Assembly: GCA_024364735.1 (NCBI GenBank)
Contig: JAGFNQ010006433.1
Location: forward strand, 42,249 to 106,248
Source of the DNA: Boesenbergia rotunda
Taxonomy: Eukaryota > Streptophyta > Magnoliopsida > Zingiberales > Zingiberaceae
Length of the DNA: 64,000 nucleotides
Direction: 5' to 3'
A program made the translations under genes and the position numbers. Of the stretch, positions 33,329-44,913 are shown in pieces. The notes beneath the pieces were generated by a model, which made no database searches, was not told where the DNA came from, and saw nothing but the letters and a program-made list of their open reading frames with translations. Position 1 is the first letter of the stretch; every line of letters begins with the position of its first letter.

Positions 33329-34890
33329 CATCTTAAGGAGGCAGATATCAAGTAAAAGTAAAATTCCGTTACACATTCAAATGATGAGTACAAGAAAAAG
33401 ATGAAACAATTTGTTGGATATGATTTTGCAAAAGTAAAATTTTGATACTATTGATCGTTGAAAGTCAAGTTTGACTTCAAAATCGAAATATACATTTCGC
33501 GTAGATAAATCTGGACTATTTATTTGCTCAAAACCGATTAAGGGTGAATGAGAAATTAGTTGTTCAAAATACGTGCGATCTGGAGCGTCGGATTCAGATC
33601 TGACTGTGAAGAGGGAGGATGGATCTGAGACGTCAGATTAACTATTCTAATCTGACGGTCGAGATCAAGATGGATCTGAAGAGTTATAACTCTTCATATC
33701 AAGGGACGAGATTAAAAGACATTTAAAGGGTTACACCCTTTCGTTATGAACGGTCCAGATCTGTCTGAACCAAAGATTACTTACCTCTTCACTCAATATA
33801 AATAGATCCCTCCACTTGATCATTTCATTCATTCAAGAATTGCAATCTAAAACATTTACACTCATTCATCTTCTGCATCGAGAGTCCAAAAAGCCTGCGA
33901 AAAGGTTTGCCGGTCTTGGAATTTGAAGTGCTACTATTCCGAGACGACGTCGTTGTATCTTGGAAACGAATTGCTGTTATCCGTGAGCACCAGTAGCGAA
34001 ACAATATCGTTTTACGGAGATAGTGTCAAACACTAGCCTCGACATAAACCAATCAATTTCCTTCCTCCGAATAGCAACTTCCCGGAAAATCCGACGGTCG
34101 TAAATCGACTAAGTCAAATACCGAGGAGATACAAGTGATCAAAATTTCCAACACAATTGGCGTTATTCGCCCCCACTAGCTCGCACGGGTCCTAACATCT
34201 GATCCTGACATTACACTTCTCTCAACTTTAGTTGCCAACACTCTACACCTCAGTCTTAGAGCTCTACATTGTCCATGTTTAGACCTCAGCCACTGACACT
34301 TTTTACGCCTTAGCCTCAGATCGAGGCATGCTCCCCGCCACTATCTCAATCATCAAATTTGTTTATCCTCAAGGCCACTCAACACCGACCAAATACCTCC
34401 TCAAATCATACTCACACCCTATGTTGGCCTAGTGCAAACGCATAGGGCGCATACGGAAGCAACATGATTACCTCAATAATATTACCATTTCGTCCAAGAG
34501 ATGTGGACCACGAATTGCAAATACTTTGGAACACGTGGCATAGGGTAAATGAAGAAATAATTATGTGATTGTCAGATTTGGTCTCCGAGATACCCCTATA
34601 AATACGTGGCGTTTGGTGAAAGAAGGGATACCTAGCGGCTGTAGGATGTAATCCCCTCACTGACTCATACAAGAATGATACAGTGCCTTACATGGATTCT
34701 GAAGAAAGTAAGTGCAAATGTTTGGATTCTGAATTCCAGAGATTCTTTGATACACACTTTCTTTTTGTACTCCATGAAGCTCTCGTTTGCATCTTATTCC
34801 TGCTTTACTTTTCACACCTTAAGCAAATTAAAATTTGAGTATTGCAGTGGCCTATTGAAATCTCTCTGGCACTAATATAATGATTAATGA
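33329..34890. other. Intergenic, possible LTR remnant
   Basis: No supported gene. A TATA-like AATATAAATAGATCC at about 33794, a leader and a segment ending TTTCCAACA at about 34156 look like the end of an LTR, but the start and a second copy are not seen. A second TATA-like CCTATAAATACG is near 34595. Confidence 0.35.
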
Positions 34891-34894
34891 GATT

Positions 34895-35345
34895 TTTTTT
34901 AATTTTGGACTATCAATTCGGTCTCATGAAAGTTTTTTATCGGCTGTCAGGGTCAATCGAGAAGCGTTCGTAGTGGGCGATATAGAAGCTCAGCGTCCCA
35001 TGATTCGCGCGCCTATTTGGAGAAAAAATTCCTACAAATATACCATAGCTGGGGATCGAACCATGAATATTTGAGATAGCGACTAATCATCCTATCATTA
35101 TACCATAATCCCGAGACTGCACTAATCTAACTCTCTATCGAAGTGTTTCTTCCTCATTCATGATCTCCAAAAAAAAATAATAATAATTAACGAGATTTTT
35201 TCAACCAACCTCGGTCGATTGGCCCGGCCCGGCTCGGCCATATGAAAGTTTCTCACCGGCCACTAGAATAAATCAAAAAATACTCATAATGGACGATTTA
35301 AAAATTCAATGTTTCAATATTCACACCCCATTTAAATGTCAGATT
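34895..35345 (-). repeat. Pair of tRNA-derived SINEs
   Basis: On the minus strand, A-box-like TGGTATAATGATAGG (about 35105) and B-box GGTTCGATCCC (about 35060-35050) head a body that ends AAAAAAAATCTCATTAAT near 34893. A second, headless, diverged body (35165-35345) shares GAGAAACTTTCAT and the AAAAAATCTCGTTAAT tail. Family name not assigned. Confidence 0.55.
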
Positions 35346-36019
35346 ATTCATTATGATCTCCAAAAAGCATATATGTCATATTATTCATTTACAGATGACG
35401 ACGTCCACAATAATTAGTCAGAATAATATTAAATGTGAAATAATTCCTCCACTGTGCTTCTAAATAAAAAATTAAATCTTTTGATACACAATCTTTTAGT
35501 TCATATTATTTAAGAAGTATCCTAAAATTTAAATCTTGACGCGATCTATGATAAAAATAAAATATAATGAATTCGATACGTTAATCACGTTGGTGATTGA
35601 ATCAACGTTCTTATCATCTTTAAGCCATATTTTATATTATTTAACATAACAAAAATGAAGTAACTTCTAATATTATGAATGAAAATGACAACTAAAGATA
35701 ATCATGTTCGTTGTTTTCTATCCTACTCCCTCTGTGTGAAACCGCTAGCCACTCGAATCATTGTTCCTGATCCCGTCGAAGTGTGAGGTAGACTTCCAAT
35801 TTAATGACAAAACTAGTTTGTTGACGGAGGAGGACGAGTGACACTGAGAACGACCTCAAGTAGTGCTTTCCCTTTAAAAAATGACCGTTAAAAATCCACC
35901 GGAAGAGCTACCCGACAAAGTCCTCCGATGATCAAGTTAGAATTCGTTGGAGAAAATAAAGCTAAAGAAGCGACTATATCTAGAAAATGTATTACGCATA
36001 TACGTGGATGGATGAAGGA
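35346..36019. other. AT-rich spacer
   Basis: No gene, RNA or recognisable repeat was identified. Confidence 0.4.
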
Positions 36020-37529
36020 CAGGGGCGGATTTATATGGGGATCCAGGAGGGCCATGACCCCCCACCAAATTTTTAATAATATTATTTTTATATAGAAATT
36101 TTTATTTTTTTAGTATAGCAATTTTTATTTTCTTAGTATATATATAATTTGACTCCTTTATAAGTCTCTATTTGTAGTGAGTTTAATGGCAAGTCTAATT
36201 TTTATTTTTGCATACATCTAGGGTTTAAATCCCTTGGATGATTAAATTTAAAAAAAATATTTTTTTTATTTTTTAAATTTTAACTCAATATACATTATCT
36301 TTGAAAGGTTAGAGAAGATATTATTATAATAATTATTTTCTTGATTATTGATCCTGTCGCGAAGTGAGTCAAACGCCCCTACAGCTGGACGAGTCTCCGA
36401 GAAGGACGAGGTCGCTGAAGTGACGTGACGAGTTAGGCCGCTCCCAACCTACAAGACAGAGACCGTCAGAACCCGCTGGAAAAAGTCCCCGGCCAGGCAC
36501 TCCGACGGTCAAGTCAGTACACGACGGTGGCGATGGAAAGCAATAGAACAGTATGAGAATTGCATTGTCGTGCGTACCTGGGAAATGCGGAGTGAAAGGC
36601 ATAAGTAACCAGGGAAGCTGACAGGTTCTGCCCCGTCTGCCACCTGCTGTCGCGTAGCGAGGACAAGGCAAGGCATGTCCAGAAATGACAGGGGTGGCAG
36701 GGTAAAGTGGCTCATGTTGTGTTGAGGAAAGGGGCTCTGTCAACTTGAGAGTTGGAGTCATTGGACGCTGCTCGGCCTGACACCATGGCATGTGGTCGAG
36801 GTACGGGAGACAAGATGTGGCAGGTATATCAATACCTCGGCGGGTTATCCGCTACTGGGGGTCACGATAACCAAGGTTCTGCGCCGACCCCGTACAACTT
36901 CTGGTAGTCCGGTGTCAGGGAGTGGTGGTGCCTGCTGGGGCGCTGAGTGACGAGGCCTACTGAGGGCCTAGGAGGGTGCCGACTGAGGGCCTAGGAGGGT
37001 GCCGACTGAGGGCACTTAGTAATGAGGCCGGCTGAGGGCCTAGGTGGGTGCCGACTAGGACACCTAGTAACGAGGCCGGCTGAGGGCCTAGGAGGGTGCC
37101 GACTAAGGGCACTTAGTAACGAGGCCGGATGAGAGCCTAGGAGGGTGCCGACTGGGGCACTTAGTAACGAGGCCGGCCGAGGGCCTAGGAGGGTGCCGAC
37201 TGAGGCACTTAATAACGTCCTCTGTGGCTCGGGCTTCTCTCCGTAGCGTGGGCCACCACGCGTAGGCGGGGAGCCGAGGCTGAACAAGTCACCAACCATC
37301 TGTCTCAAGAGAAGACCCTTACGAGACTATGTGGACTTTGACATGGAAGCCCAAGGGGGCCTGAGCCCGCGAACCTCCTTCTCCGCGGGATCGTCCCAAT
37401 CACTAGCCACCTTCCTTCTGACTGAGCGCCAGGCTACCGGGCTAGGCTACGTAAGCTGCCCCGGGATCAATTATTATAATAATTATTTACGTTGACCCCC
37501 TCGAACTTATAATCCTAGATCCGCCACTG
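36020..37529. mobile_element. hAT-type MITE with nested LTR
   Basis: The ends are CAGGGGCGGAT and ATCCGCCACTG, the common CAGTGGCGGAT terminal inverted repeat. The flanks ATGAAGGA and AGGAAGGA form a 7/8 match, consistent with an 8-bp hAT duplication. Without the inserted LTR the element is about 0.39 kb and noncoding. Confidence 0.8.
36349..37469. repeat. Solo LTR nested in the MITE
   Basis: It begins TGATCCTGTCGCG and ends CCCCGGGATCA, flanked by ATTAT on both sides. The host is AT-repetitive there, so the duplication could be fortuitous. At 36950-37215 about five units of roughly 50 bp (GAGGCCGGCTGAGGGCCTAG...) repeat. No coding region was recognised. Confidence 0.65.
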
Positions 37530-39240
37530 AGGAAGGAAGACCTTATATAGCCGGGAGAGTCGACAGCTTCTGTCCGCCTTCTGTCTCATTTTTGTCTTAT
37601 GTGGGGAAAAGATCAGGGATCACTGTCAGCTCGCCGACCAACGCCGTCTCATCCTAACATATGCAGGGGCGCCGTGATACGGGTAGTCAGAGCTTGTCAT
37701 GAATGTACTGTGTTAGCAAGATATTCTCGATTCAGACGCGAATGGTGTCAAGCCTGAGTCGGCCTGCTCGACTCTGGTACTATCCTTATTTGTATAGTGT
37801 CAGAAGTAGGTACTGCCACGGATAATAATAATTTTCGAGCCAGAGCGCAATAAAAGGGTGCGTCGATGGACCGTCTCAAGGAAAAACAAGTCCTGGAACT
37901 AACGACAAGCCGATCAAAACACATGCACCGTATCGAGTCGCGGGTTACTCGGACATTAGCCGACCGACTCGTACTCCGACCAACTACCCAATCGAGACAT
38001 TCAATCCGGTAGGAATTCGAGCCAATGATAATTCGTCCCGTTTCATACCTGTCACGCCGGACTGTCTGACTTCCCATAAAAATGATTCATCTTTATGAAC
38101 TATCATATTGACCGACCAACTTACACATTCATCATACTAATCGATCGATTTACCCATGAATTAGGACGGGATCAATTCCCATTTAATCTCGACGGACGGC
38201 CGGTCTGCCAACGGAAGAGATTGGTCAATCGGATCGAATCATTCCCGGGCCACCGCGATCATTAATAAGTTGTCGGGTCAAAATCTCCTCCCGCGACAAT
38301 TCGCAAAGAGTTCAAAACCAAATCACTAATAAATAATTCTCCATACAAAAATGACATTTAATAATTGTACCGCAATCGCTGCGTCAGCAGAGACGGCAAC
38401 GTGGCCGCTGCAAAGTCAGCTTCTCAAATCAAACCGCCGTCTCGTCCCTTTCCGATGGCCCGCAATCCCGCGCAATAATGACGCCTCCCGCGACCTGTTC
38501 GATCGATACCCACGATGTGTCCGTCGATCCATCAGATCCGAAATCGATGGCCGAGATTAATTTGGATTCGGATGCGAGAGAGACAGACTTGGGCCCGCTT
38601 CGGAGGAGGGACCATCGTACGCTAACAAACAAACAAACGCACCGCTAGCCGTCGCTGTCGCCGACCCGACTGCCGAATTCCGGGTGGTGGGCTCACTCGA
38701 CTCCGACCCTCATCTGAAATTTCATCGTCAGTGCATCATGAGCAGTCTGTCTGGCATTTTAAAATAAACCGGGAAGCATTATTTGATCTTTTTTTGAAGG
38801 CCAGATCGTCTGCTTTATGACCTTAAATTAAGTCCCCAACCACACAATTAAATTTTAGAAAAATGTTTGTGGAACGAGGGGTATGTGTACGAGAACCTCG
38901 TAATTATAAAAGCAGTGGGATAATAAATTATTGTCAAGTACCACCTGGTAGCCATGAGCGAAGGAAATAAGTAAACAAACAAATAAATAAATAATTATAG
39001 ATGCTTTCCGTCTTACGCCAGTCGGGACGTACACAGCCAGTCAATGAATAGGGAAGAGAGAGACAGAGAGAGGTTTGTTTGGGGATTTGGTCGTCTTGCC
39101 TCGCGCAGGCTGAGCTGTGCTCGGCGTGGCAAATGCGTGTCGATGCCTGAGGTTGCCGGTTAGTTTAAATAATTAGGACAAATTTGATCCAAATGGATCC
39201 TTCTTTATTAGGTGGCAAATTCGATGCGTCCCCCGACCCG
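37530..39240. other. Intergenic region without recognised gene
   Basis: Mixed composition. A TATATAG near 37537 and several short frames occur, but none has a recognisable domain. Confidence 0.4.

Positions 39241-39244
<4 letters not shown>

Positions 39245-39304
<60 letters not shown>
39245..39304 (+). repeat. CT microsatellite
   Basis: About 30 uninterrupted CT units. Confidence 0.95.
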
Positions 39305-39308
<4 letters not shown>

Positions 39309-39339
39309 ATATCAACTGTATGCACACAAATAAAACCTT

Positions 39340-39720
39340 GACTACTATTTACAAAAATCTCTCAAACCCCAAGTATCTTGTCATCCTAGCATTCACCGTG
39401 ATTTATTTCCTCTGGACACTCATGGGACAGAGACCAGGGGGCCGTCGGGGTGACGATTCCACCTTTTTTTTGAATCTCATGGATATCAGCCCCCACGGGC
39501 TGGATCAGATGGTGAAATACTCGCAATTTGAATCAGAGGGCGAGGATTCGAGAGTCGACGGTATGTACGGGGGTAAAACCTCAGCTGCTATTTAAACAAA
39601 AATCCCTCGCGCCTGGGTGCCTCACCATCTCAGCATTCACCGTGATTTACCCTCTCTGGATATTTATGGGGCAGAGATCAGGAGGTCGTTAGGTGACGGT
39701 TTCACCTTTTTGAATCTTTA
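39340..39720 (+). repeat. Tandem pair of SINE-like copies
   Basis: Two related bodies share GCATTCACCGTGATTTA-CCTCTGGA and GGGCAGAGA-CAGGGGG (39389-39470 and 39632-39715). Between them at 39484-39570 is a tRNA-like head (GGGCTGGATCAGATGGTGAA, then GAGGATTCGAGAG). Confidence 0.5.
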
Positions 39721-40599
39721 ATGGACATCAATTATTTGATTTTCCAAATTAATTAATTTTAAAATAATCGATGGATTCCATAAAAAAAATTTTATCAATG
39801 AATAAAATAAATAAAAAAATACTCATAAAAATCTATCGAAAATATCAATATTCTTAGATTTATTTTTTTACTTACAAAAAAATTCCAATACAATATATTA
39901 CAGTTGAAAATTAAATCTCAGATCTTTTTAATTTTTTTATTACACAAAATATTATCATTTCATGGCATTCATCTTTCTCCAATGGAATAGTTTATCGGCA
40001 ATATGGATCCATCAAAATTAATGTCATGAGTTTCAAGGAGGGTCGTGGCAAAAAGGAATTCAAGTGTTGCCTATCTATAGCTGCTCTTAGTCGCCAAATA
40101 TACTCCATTTGAAACCTGTGAATCCAACGCAGGACCCTCAACCCTGAGTTGAGGTCTCCGACTTGAAACCTGATTTGGAGGAGGGAATTCTGCTCCTACA
40201 AAGCCAAAGGCGGAAGTTACAACCGTTATCAATAACATGGCTAACAGTGTGACCGACGTGAGTAAATAAGAAACACAATCTTTTATCCTCCACTAAAAGT
40301 GTAGTAATAAACCATCTTCTCCAAAATAACATGGGTAACAACCACTAGGATCTCGGAAAGTGGAAGAATGTGAACCTCCATTGTATACTATAAGAGGTAT
40401 TCAACTCCAAGTTAAAAAAGGTGATTCATGAAATCCTAACTTCGTGATATCTTTCTTATCTCTTGTGAGATTTTGATTTTAACGTCGGAGTGATCACACC
40501 GAAAAAATCTCCGATCATCTTCCAAATCTTCTTTCCATTTCAGGCATTTCAAAAGGCTCCTTGTCATCGCTAAGAAATCGCCAAGGGTTAAAAGACGAG
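39721..40599. other. AT-rich spacer before the Gypsy element
   Basis: No gene recognised. It ends with ACGAG (40595-40599), the left copy of the Gypsy target duplication. Confidence 0.5.
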
Positions 40600-41341
40600 T
40601 GTTCCGGAAAGAATCAACGTCGACGGCCAGTCACTAGGGTTCTGGTCACGCGGACGCTGACGATCGAAGAGGAAGTCACACCGTGCGAGATTAACATGAG
40701 TATTAGGAGAACACACCGGAGGTTGTCCGGCGGAGCCCACTCCGACGCTCAAGTCAGTGTCTTGATGGAGAAAATGAGGAGAAGGCAAGACAGTATGTGT
40801 GTAATGAAGAATGTGTACCCCCTTTACCGGAGGGTTGGAATACCTTTTATACCTGCGGCAGCTGCCTTGGTGCGTCCCCATGATCTATGTCACGTTCCCC
40901 TCCTTCGTCGGTTACTGGATAGTCTTTGAAACGGTCCACGCCATCATTAAGTTCGACCCGTTGTGACATTTAGGGTTATGATAGCTCCACGATAGTGGAG
41001 ATGATTATCCACACATCCGAGAAAAAAGGGGGGCCGTTACTTGAGGTCGAATGCTGCTTGGGCTCCGCTTCCCCGTGGTGATCTCGGGGTCTTATGGCCC
41101 GGGAGGTCCCGGGCGCTCTGCTTCCTCGAGGTGGTCTCAGGACCCGACTTCCCGGGGTGATCCCGGGAGAGGTTTTTTGATATGATCTCCAAGGCGTGTT
41201 TACTGTGAGGGGTGGGCCCGGAGGCTCTTCTTCCCGAGAGGGTCCTGGGAGCTCTGAAAGGGGAGTCGCTCAGACACGCCACATCTTGCCATCCAACTTC
41301 TTCAGCCCATGTGCCCTGCCACGGGCTATTCAACCCCATCA
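40600..41341 (-). repeat. 3' LTR of the Gypsy element
   Basis: 742 bp, clearly homologous but visibly more diverged from the other two LTR copies than they are from each other. On the minus strand a purine tract GAAGGGAGGGATTTG precedes it. Confidence 0.9.
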
Positions 41342-41920
41342 CAAATCCCTCCCTTCAAGTCTGGTCGAAGGAAGTGTTGCTGACTGATTGGACTAGTATG
41401 GTGATGAAGAAGTTGTGTCCCAGTGAGTCCTTGCACCCGTTACTGCTCCTTTGGTAGTTGTACGGGGTCCTAGGATTGTAGAATTTGCCCCGGGTCCCGA
41501 GGCAATCCCTTTTTGGTTTTGTCTTTCCCAAAAGGCTTCTATGGCTTTCGAGGTACCGCAATAATACTTGTCCCTCCTTCATAAAGGCGAATGATGGCGA
41601 CAAGGTCCTTTCGCGAATGCACCGCCACCACGTGCCCCAACTGCTCTCTTCACGACCTCTTACTGGCGTGCGCAGCTGTAGCCGGCTCATGTCAAACGAC
41701 TATTCCCCGGCGCTGCCTCGAAGTGGCAGTTGCTTGCCTTCCACGTGTCTCGCTCTCATTGCACTCATGCGGGCGGCTTCTTCAGTATAAGGAGGGGAGA
41801 CAAAGACGTTTAGCCAACTTCTAACTTCGTGGTTGGGTGCATCTCATTTTCATCTTCTTCTCTAAGGACTCTTTTTAACGTAAGTTATTTGCTTCCTTCT
41901 CGTCTTTTCCCTTAGGAACC
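41342..41920 (+). promoter_or_regulatory. Polypurine tract and promoter of the antisense ORF
   Basis: 41342-41357 is the Gypsy polypurine tract (minus). On the plus strand a TATA-like GTATAAGGAGG lies at 41785-41795, about 135 bp before the ATG at 41921. GTAAGT at 41880 and TTAG at 41912-41915 look like splice sites but enclose only 36 bp, too short for a usual plant intron. Confidence 0.5.
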
Positions 41921-42490
41921 ATGGAAGGTTATCGGCCGGAGTGGTACGAGTCAGCCTCCTCGAGAGTGAGGTCGGAGGCTTTGCAGACGACCATTGAGCC
42001 TACGGCATCCCGACCGAGATGGCGATGGTGATCCCTAATGTAAACCAAATTCCAGTGGAGCCTCCTGTAAGCTTTTTTATTTTCTTCTTGGGGCAACTAG
42101 AGTTGGGGCTCCGCTTCCCCATTCCTTCTTTCTTCATGAATGTGGCCTCCTATTTCGATATCCTCCTTTACCAAATGGCTCCCAATGCCTTTGCTCAAAT
42201 GGGGGGGGGGGGGGTGTATATTATCTTCAAGCTCTTCGACCTCCCCTTGACTCCTCATCTCTTTGATTCCTTCTTCGTTCCGATCGGCTCATGAGGGCTC
42301 TTTAGCTTTTCGGCGCGTCTGGGCCATAGGTTCTTAGGAGGGTTCCCTTCTTCGCATACAGGGTGGAAAGAGAAATTTTTCTTACTCCAACTGCCTGCAC
42401 TTATTCCCCTGTGGGGTCCCTGTCGACCCTTCTCTCTAGAGAGTGTTGGCGGCCTCCGAACCATCGTCTTCGAATCCCAAACAATCCATT
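41921..42490 (+). pseudogene. Antisense ORF of the Gypsy element (Transposase_28-like)
   Basis: From ATG 41921 the frame reads MEGYRPEWYESASS. After a frame change near 41990 it continues with GIPTEMAMVIP, VEPPVSFFIFFLGQLELGLR, PIPSFFMNVASYFDILLYQM and APNAFAQM. This matches the 'putative gypsy type transposon' (Transposase_28) pattern of hydrophobic helices after a GLR-P-P motif. A further frame change leads to GWKEKFF at about 42360, another family hallmark. Tat-lineage elements are known to carry such ORFs in antisense between pol and the 3' LTR, which is its position here. Function is unknown. At least two frameshifts and a G-run of about 13 bp (42200-42212) break it. Confidence 0.7.
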
Positions 42491-43639
42491 GAATTGACCC
42501 ATAAAGGGTTGCGAGTTTCCAGGCGCGGCGGAGGCATAATCAACACGATGCTTCAGGGTTGGCGTCCATTACTGCTCCTGCATCGTACCTGCATTAAATG
42601 CGAAGAGAGGTGGTGATCACTATAAAGAGGGGGAGAAGGGTGAACCGTCCTTCCCCAACCATTTCGCCTTCTTTCTCCTGATGGACTCCTTGTGGAATTG
42701 GCAATATGTCAGTGCACTCTCCCCCGCCCCTTTTTACGGCAGGAGTCGTCGGCACCGCCGGGGTGGATAGCGGAGACGGAGTAGTGTTTCTCGCCGAAGG
42801 GCCTAGCGGAGGTGGAACCACATGTTTCACACTGTTCGCCAGGGAGCATAGCGGAGATGATGTCCGGGGTCACGCTGGAGATCCTGGCGGAGATGGGACC
42901 CCGGGTTTGGCCGAGGAGTCTAGAAGGGATATCATGTGTTCCGCCGAGGAGCATAGCGGAGATGACATCAGTTGTTTCGCCAGAGAGCATCTCTTGAGGG
43001 TTCATCTTCTGCCCCTCCCTGGGCGGCCAATGTCTCCTGGCGGTTCGTCCCATGTCCGCCTCAAACGTCATCCCCTTCCGAACTACTCGTTTCCCCGAGT
43101 TTTGGGCATCGGATGGTGTTTGCCGGGTATGGCGCAGAGCTGTCACCCGGAGAGGAGTTGTAGCTGTTGTTCCCCCTCCTCTTCCTTTTGAATTTTGTAG
43201 TCATTCTAGTTGTTAGATGCATCTTTTCGGTAAGAGGTGGTCGGGGTCTTTGAACGGAATTGTTACGTCCATGTGTTCCTCCAGTTGTTCTCATCAGTTA
43301 ATGATTACGAGGATGAAGAACCGAGAGGTTTCCACCGCGACCGAAGATTCAAGGATTTCGACCATAACGAACATGGATCTTCGCTCACCCGCTACTGGAA
43401 GATAGTATCGAGCCAAGCGGCTCTGCGGAAATGATAAAGTGATAGAGAAAAAACCAAGTAGAGGAGTGATCTCCTTTACCGGATCTCTTGGTTGTATCTT
43501 GGTATTCCTCTAAGATGTTGGCATCAATATATTTCCCATATCAATGAAGGAAAATATTCAATACCTTTGATGTGCAAATGCTTGTATTAATATTCTGATG
43601 TCTTACTTGTTCCCTTTTTGTCAGGCAGACTGTGTTAAC
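42491..43639 (+). other. Downstream part of the antisense region
   Basis: A GC-rich frame (42706-43191) has an internal imperfect repeat (GAGCATAGCGGAGATGA at about 42845 and 42951). It may be the low-complexity C-terminal half of the antisense ORF, but no domain is visible. 43192-43639 shows nothing. Confidence 0.35.
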
Positions 43640-44913
43640 CTTACTTCCGCAGTGCCAAAGTATCCCGGGCACCGGCAGCACCGCGAGGTATCAGTGTCTC
43701 GGCTACTTGGTCAGGCGTCTGTAGCACCCAGACCAAGCCTAAGTACCCCGGGAATTCGCAGCACCGTGAGGTATTAGGGTTTTTGATTCTTGGTCGAGAG
43801 TCTGTAGCACCCCGATCAAGCCTAAGTACCCCAGGCATTCGCAGCACTGCGAGGTATTAGGATTTTTGATTCTTGGTTGGGAGTCCGTAGCACTCAGAAC
43901 AAACCTAAGTACCCCGGGCATCCGCAGCACCACGAGATATTAGGGTTTTTGATTCTTGGTTGGGAGTCCGTAGCACCCAGACCAAGCCTAAGTACCTCAG
44001 GCATCTGCAGCACCGCAAGGTATTAGGATTTTCGATTCTTCATTGGGAGTCCGTAGCACCCAGACCAAGCCTAAGTATCTCGGGCATCCGCAGCACCGCA
44101 AGGTGTTAGGGTTTTTGATTCATGGTTGGGATTACATAGCACCCAGACCAAGCCTGCGTATCCCGGGCATCCGAAGCACCGCAAGGTATTAGTGTTTTTT
44201 GATTCTTGGTTGGGAATCCGTAGCACCCAGACTAAGCCTAAGTACCTCAGGCATCCGCAGCACCGCGAGGTATTAGGGTTTTTATTCTTGGTTGGGCGCT
44301 CGTAGCACCCTGACCAAGCCTAAGTACCTCGGGCATCTGCAGCACCGCAAGGTATTAGGGTTTTTGATTCTTGGTTGGGAGTCCGTAGCACCCAGACCAA
44401 GCCTATGTACCCCGGGCATTCGCAGCACCGCAAGGTATTAGGGTTTTTGATTCTTGGTTGGGCGCCCATACCACCCAGACCAAGCCTAAGTACCTCAGGC
44501 ATCCGTAGCACCGTGAGGTATTAGGGGTTTTGTTCTTGGTTGGGAGCCCGTAGCAGCCAGACCAAGCCTAAATACCTCGGGCATCCGCAGCACCGCGAGA
44601 TATTAGGGTTTTTATTCTTGGTTGGGCATCCGTAGCACCTAGACCAAGCCTAAGTACCCCGGATATCCGCAGCACCGTGAGGTATTAGGGTTTTTGATTC
44701 TTGGTTGGGAGTCCGTAGCACCCAGACCAAACCTAAGCACCTCGGGCATCCGTAGCACCGCGAGGTATTAAGGTTTTTATTGTTGGTTGGGCATCCGTAG
44801 CACTCAGACCAAGCCTAAGTAGCTTAGGCATCCGCAGTACCGCGAGGTATTAGGGTTTTTATCCTTGGTGGGGCGTCCTCAGCGCCCAGACCAAGCATAA
44901 GTATCTCGGGTAT
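43640..44913 (-). repeat. 83-bp tandem repeat array, main block
   Basis: About fifteen units of 83 bp. The clause GAGGTATTAGG recurs at 43685, 43768, 43851, 43934 and 44017. Each unit contains CCGCAGCACCGCGAGGTATT, GGTTTTTGATTCTTGG and GTAGCACCCAGACCAAGCC. Confidence 0.93.

Noticed and set aside
34420..34680. Endogenous pararetrovirus promoter
   Set aside because: A TATA-like box and leader are present, but no movement protein, coat or RT motif was seen nearby.
36369..36791. Minus-strand frame of 140 codons
   Set aside because: It lies within the solo LTR at 36349-37469, with no recognisable domain.
39212..39595. Frame with a serine-leucine repeat
   Set aside because: It translates the CT microsatellite and a SINE-like copy.
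41880..41915. Intron in the antisense ORF leader
   Set aside because: Splice-like ends enclose only 36 bp, too short for a normal plant intron.
42706..43191. Plus-strand frame of 161 codons as an independent gene
   Set aside because: Repetitive GC-rich sequence inside the Gypsy antisense region. At most the low-complexity end of that ORF.
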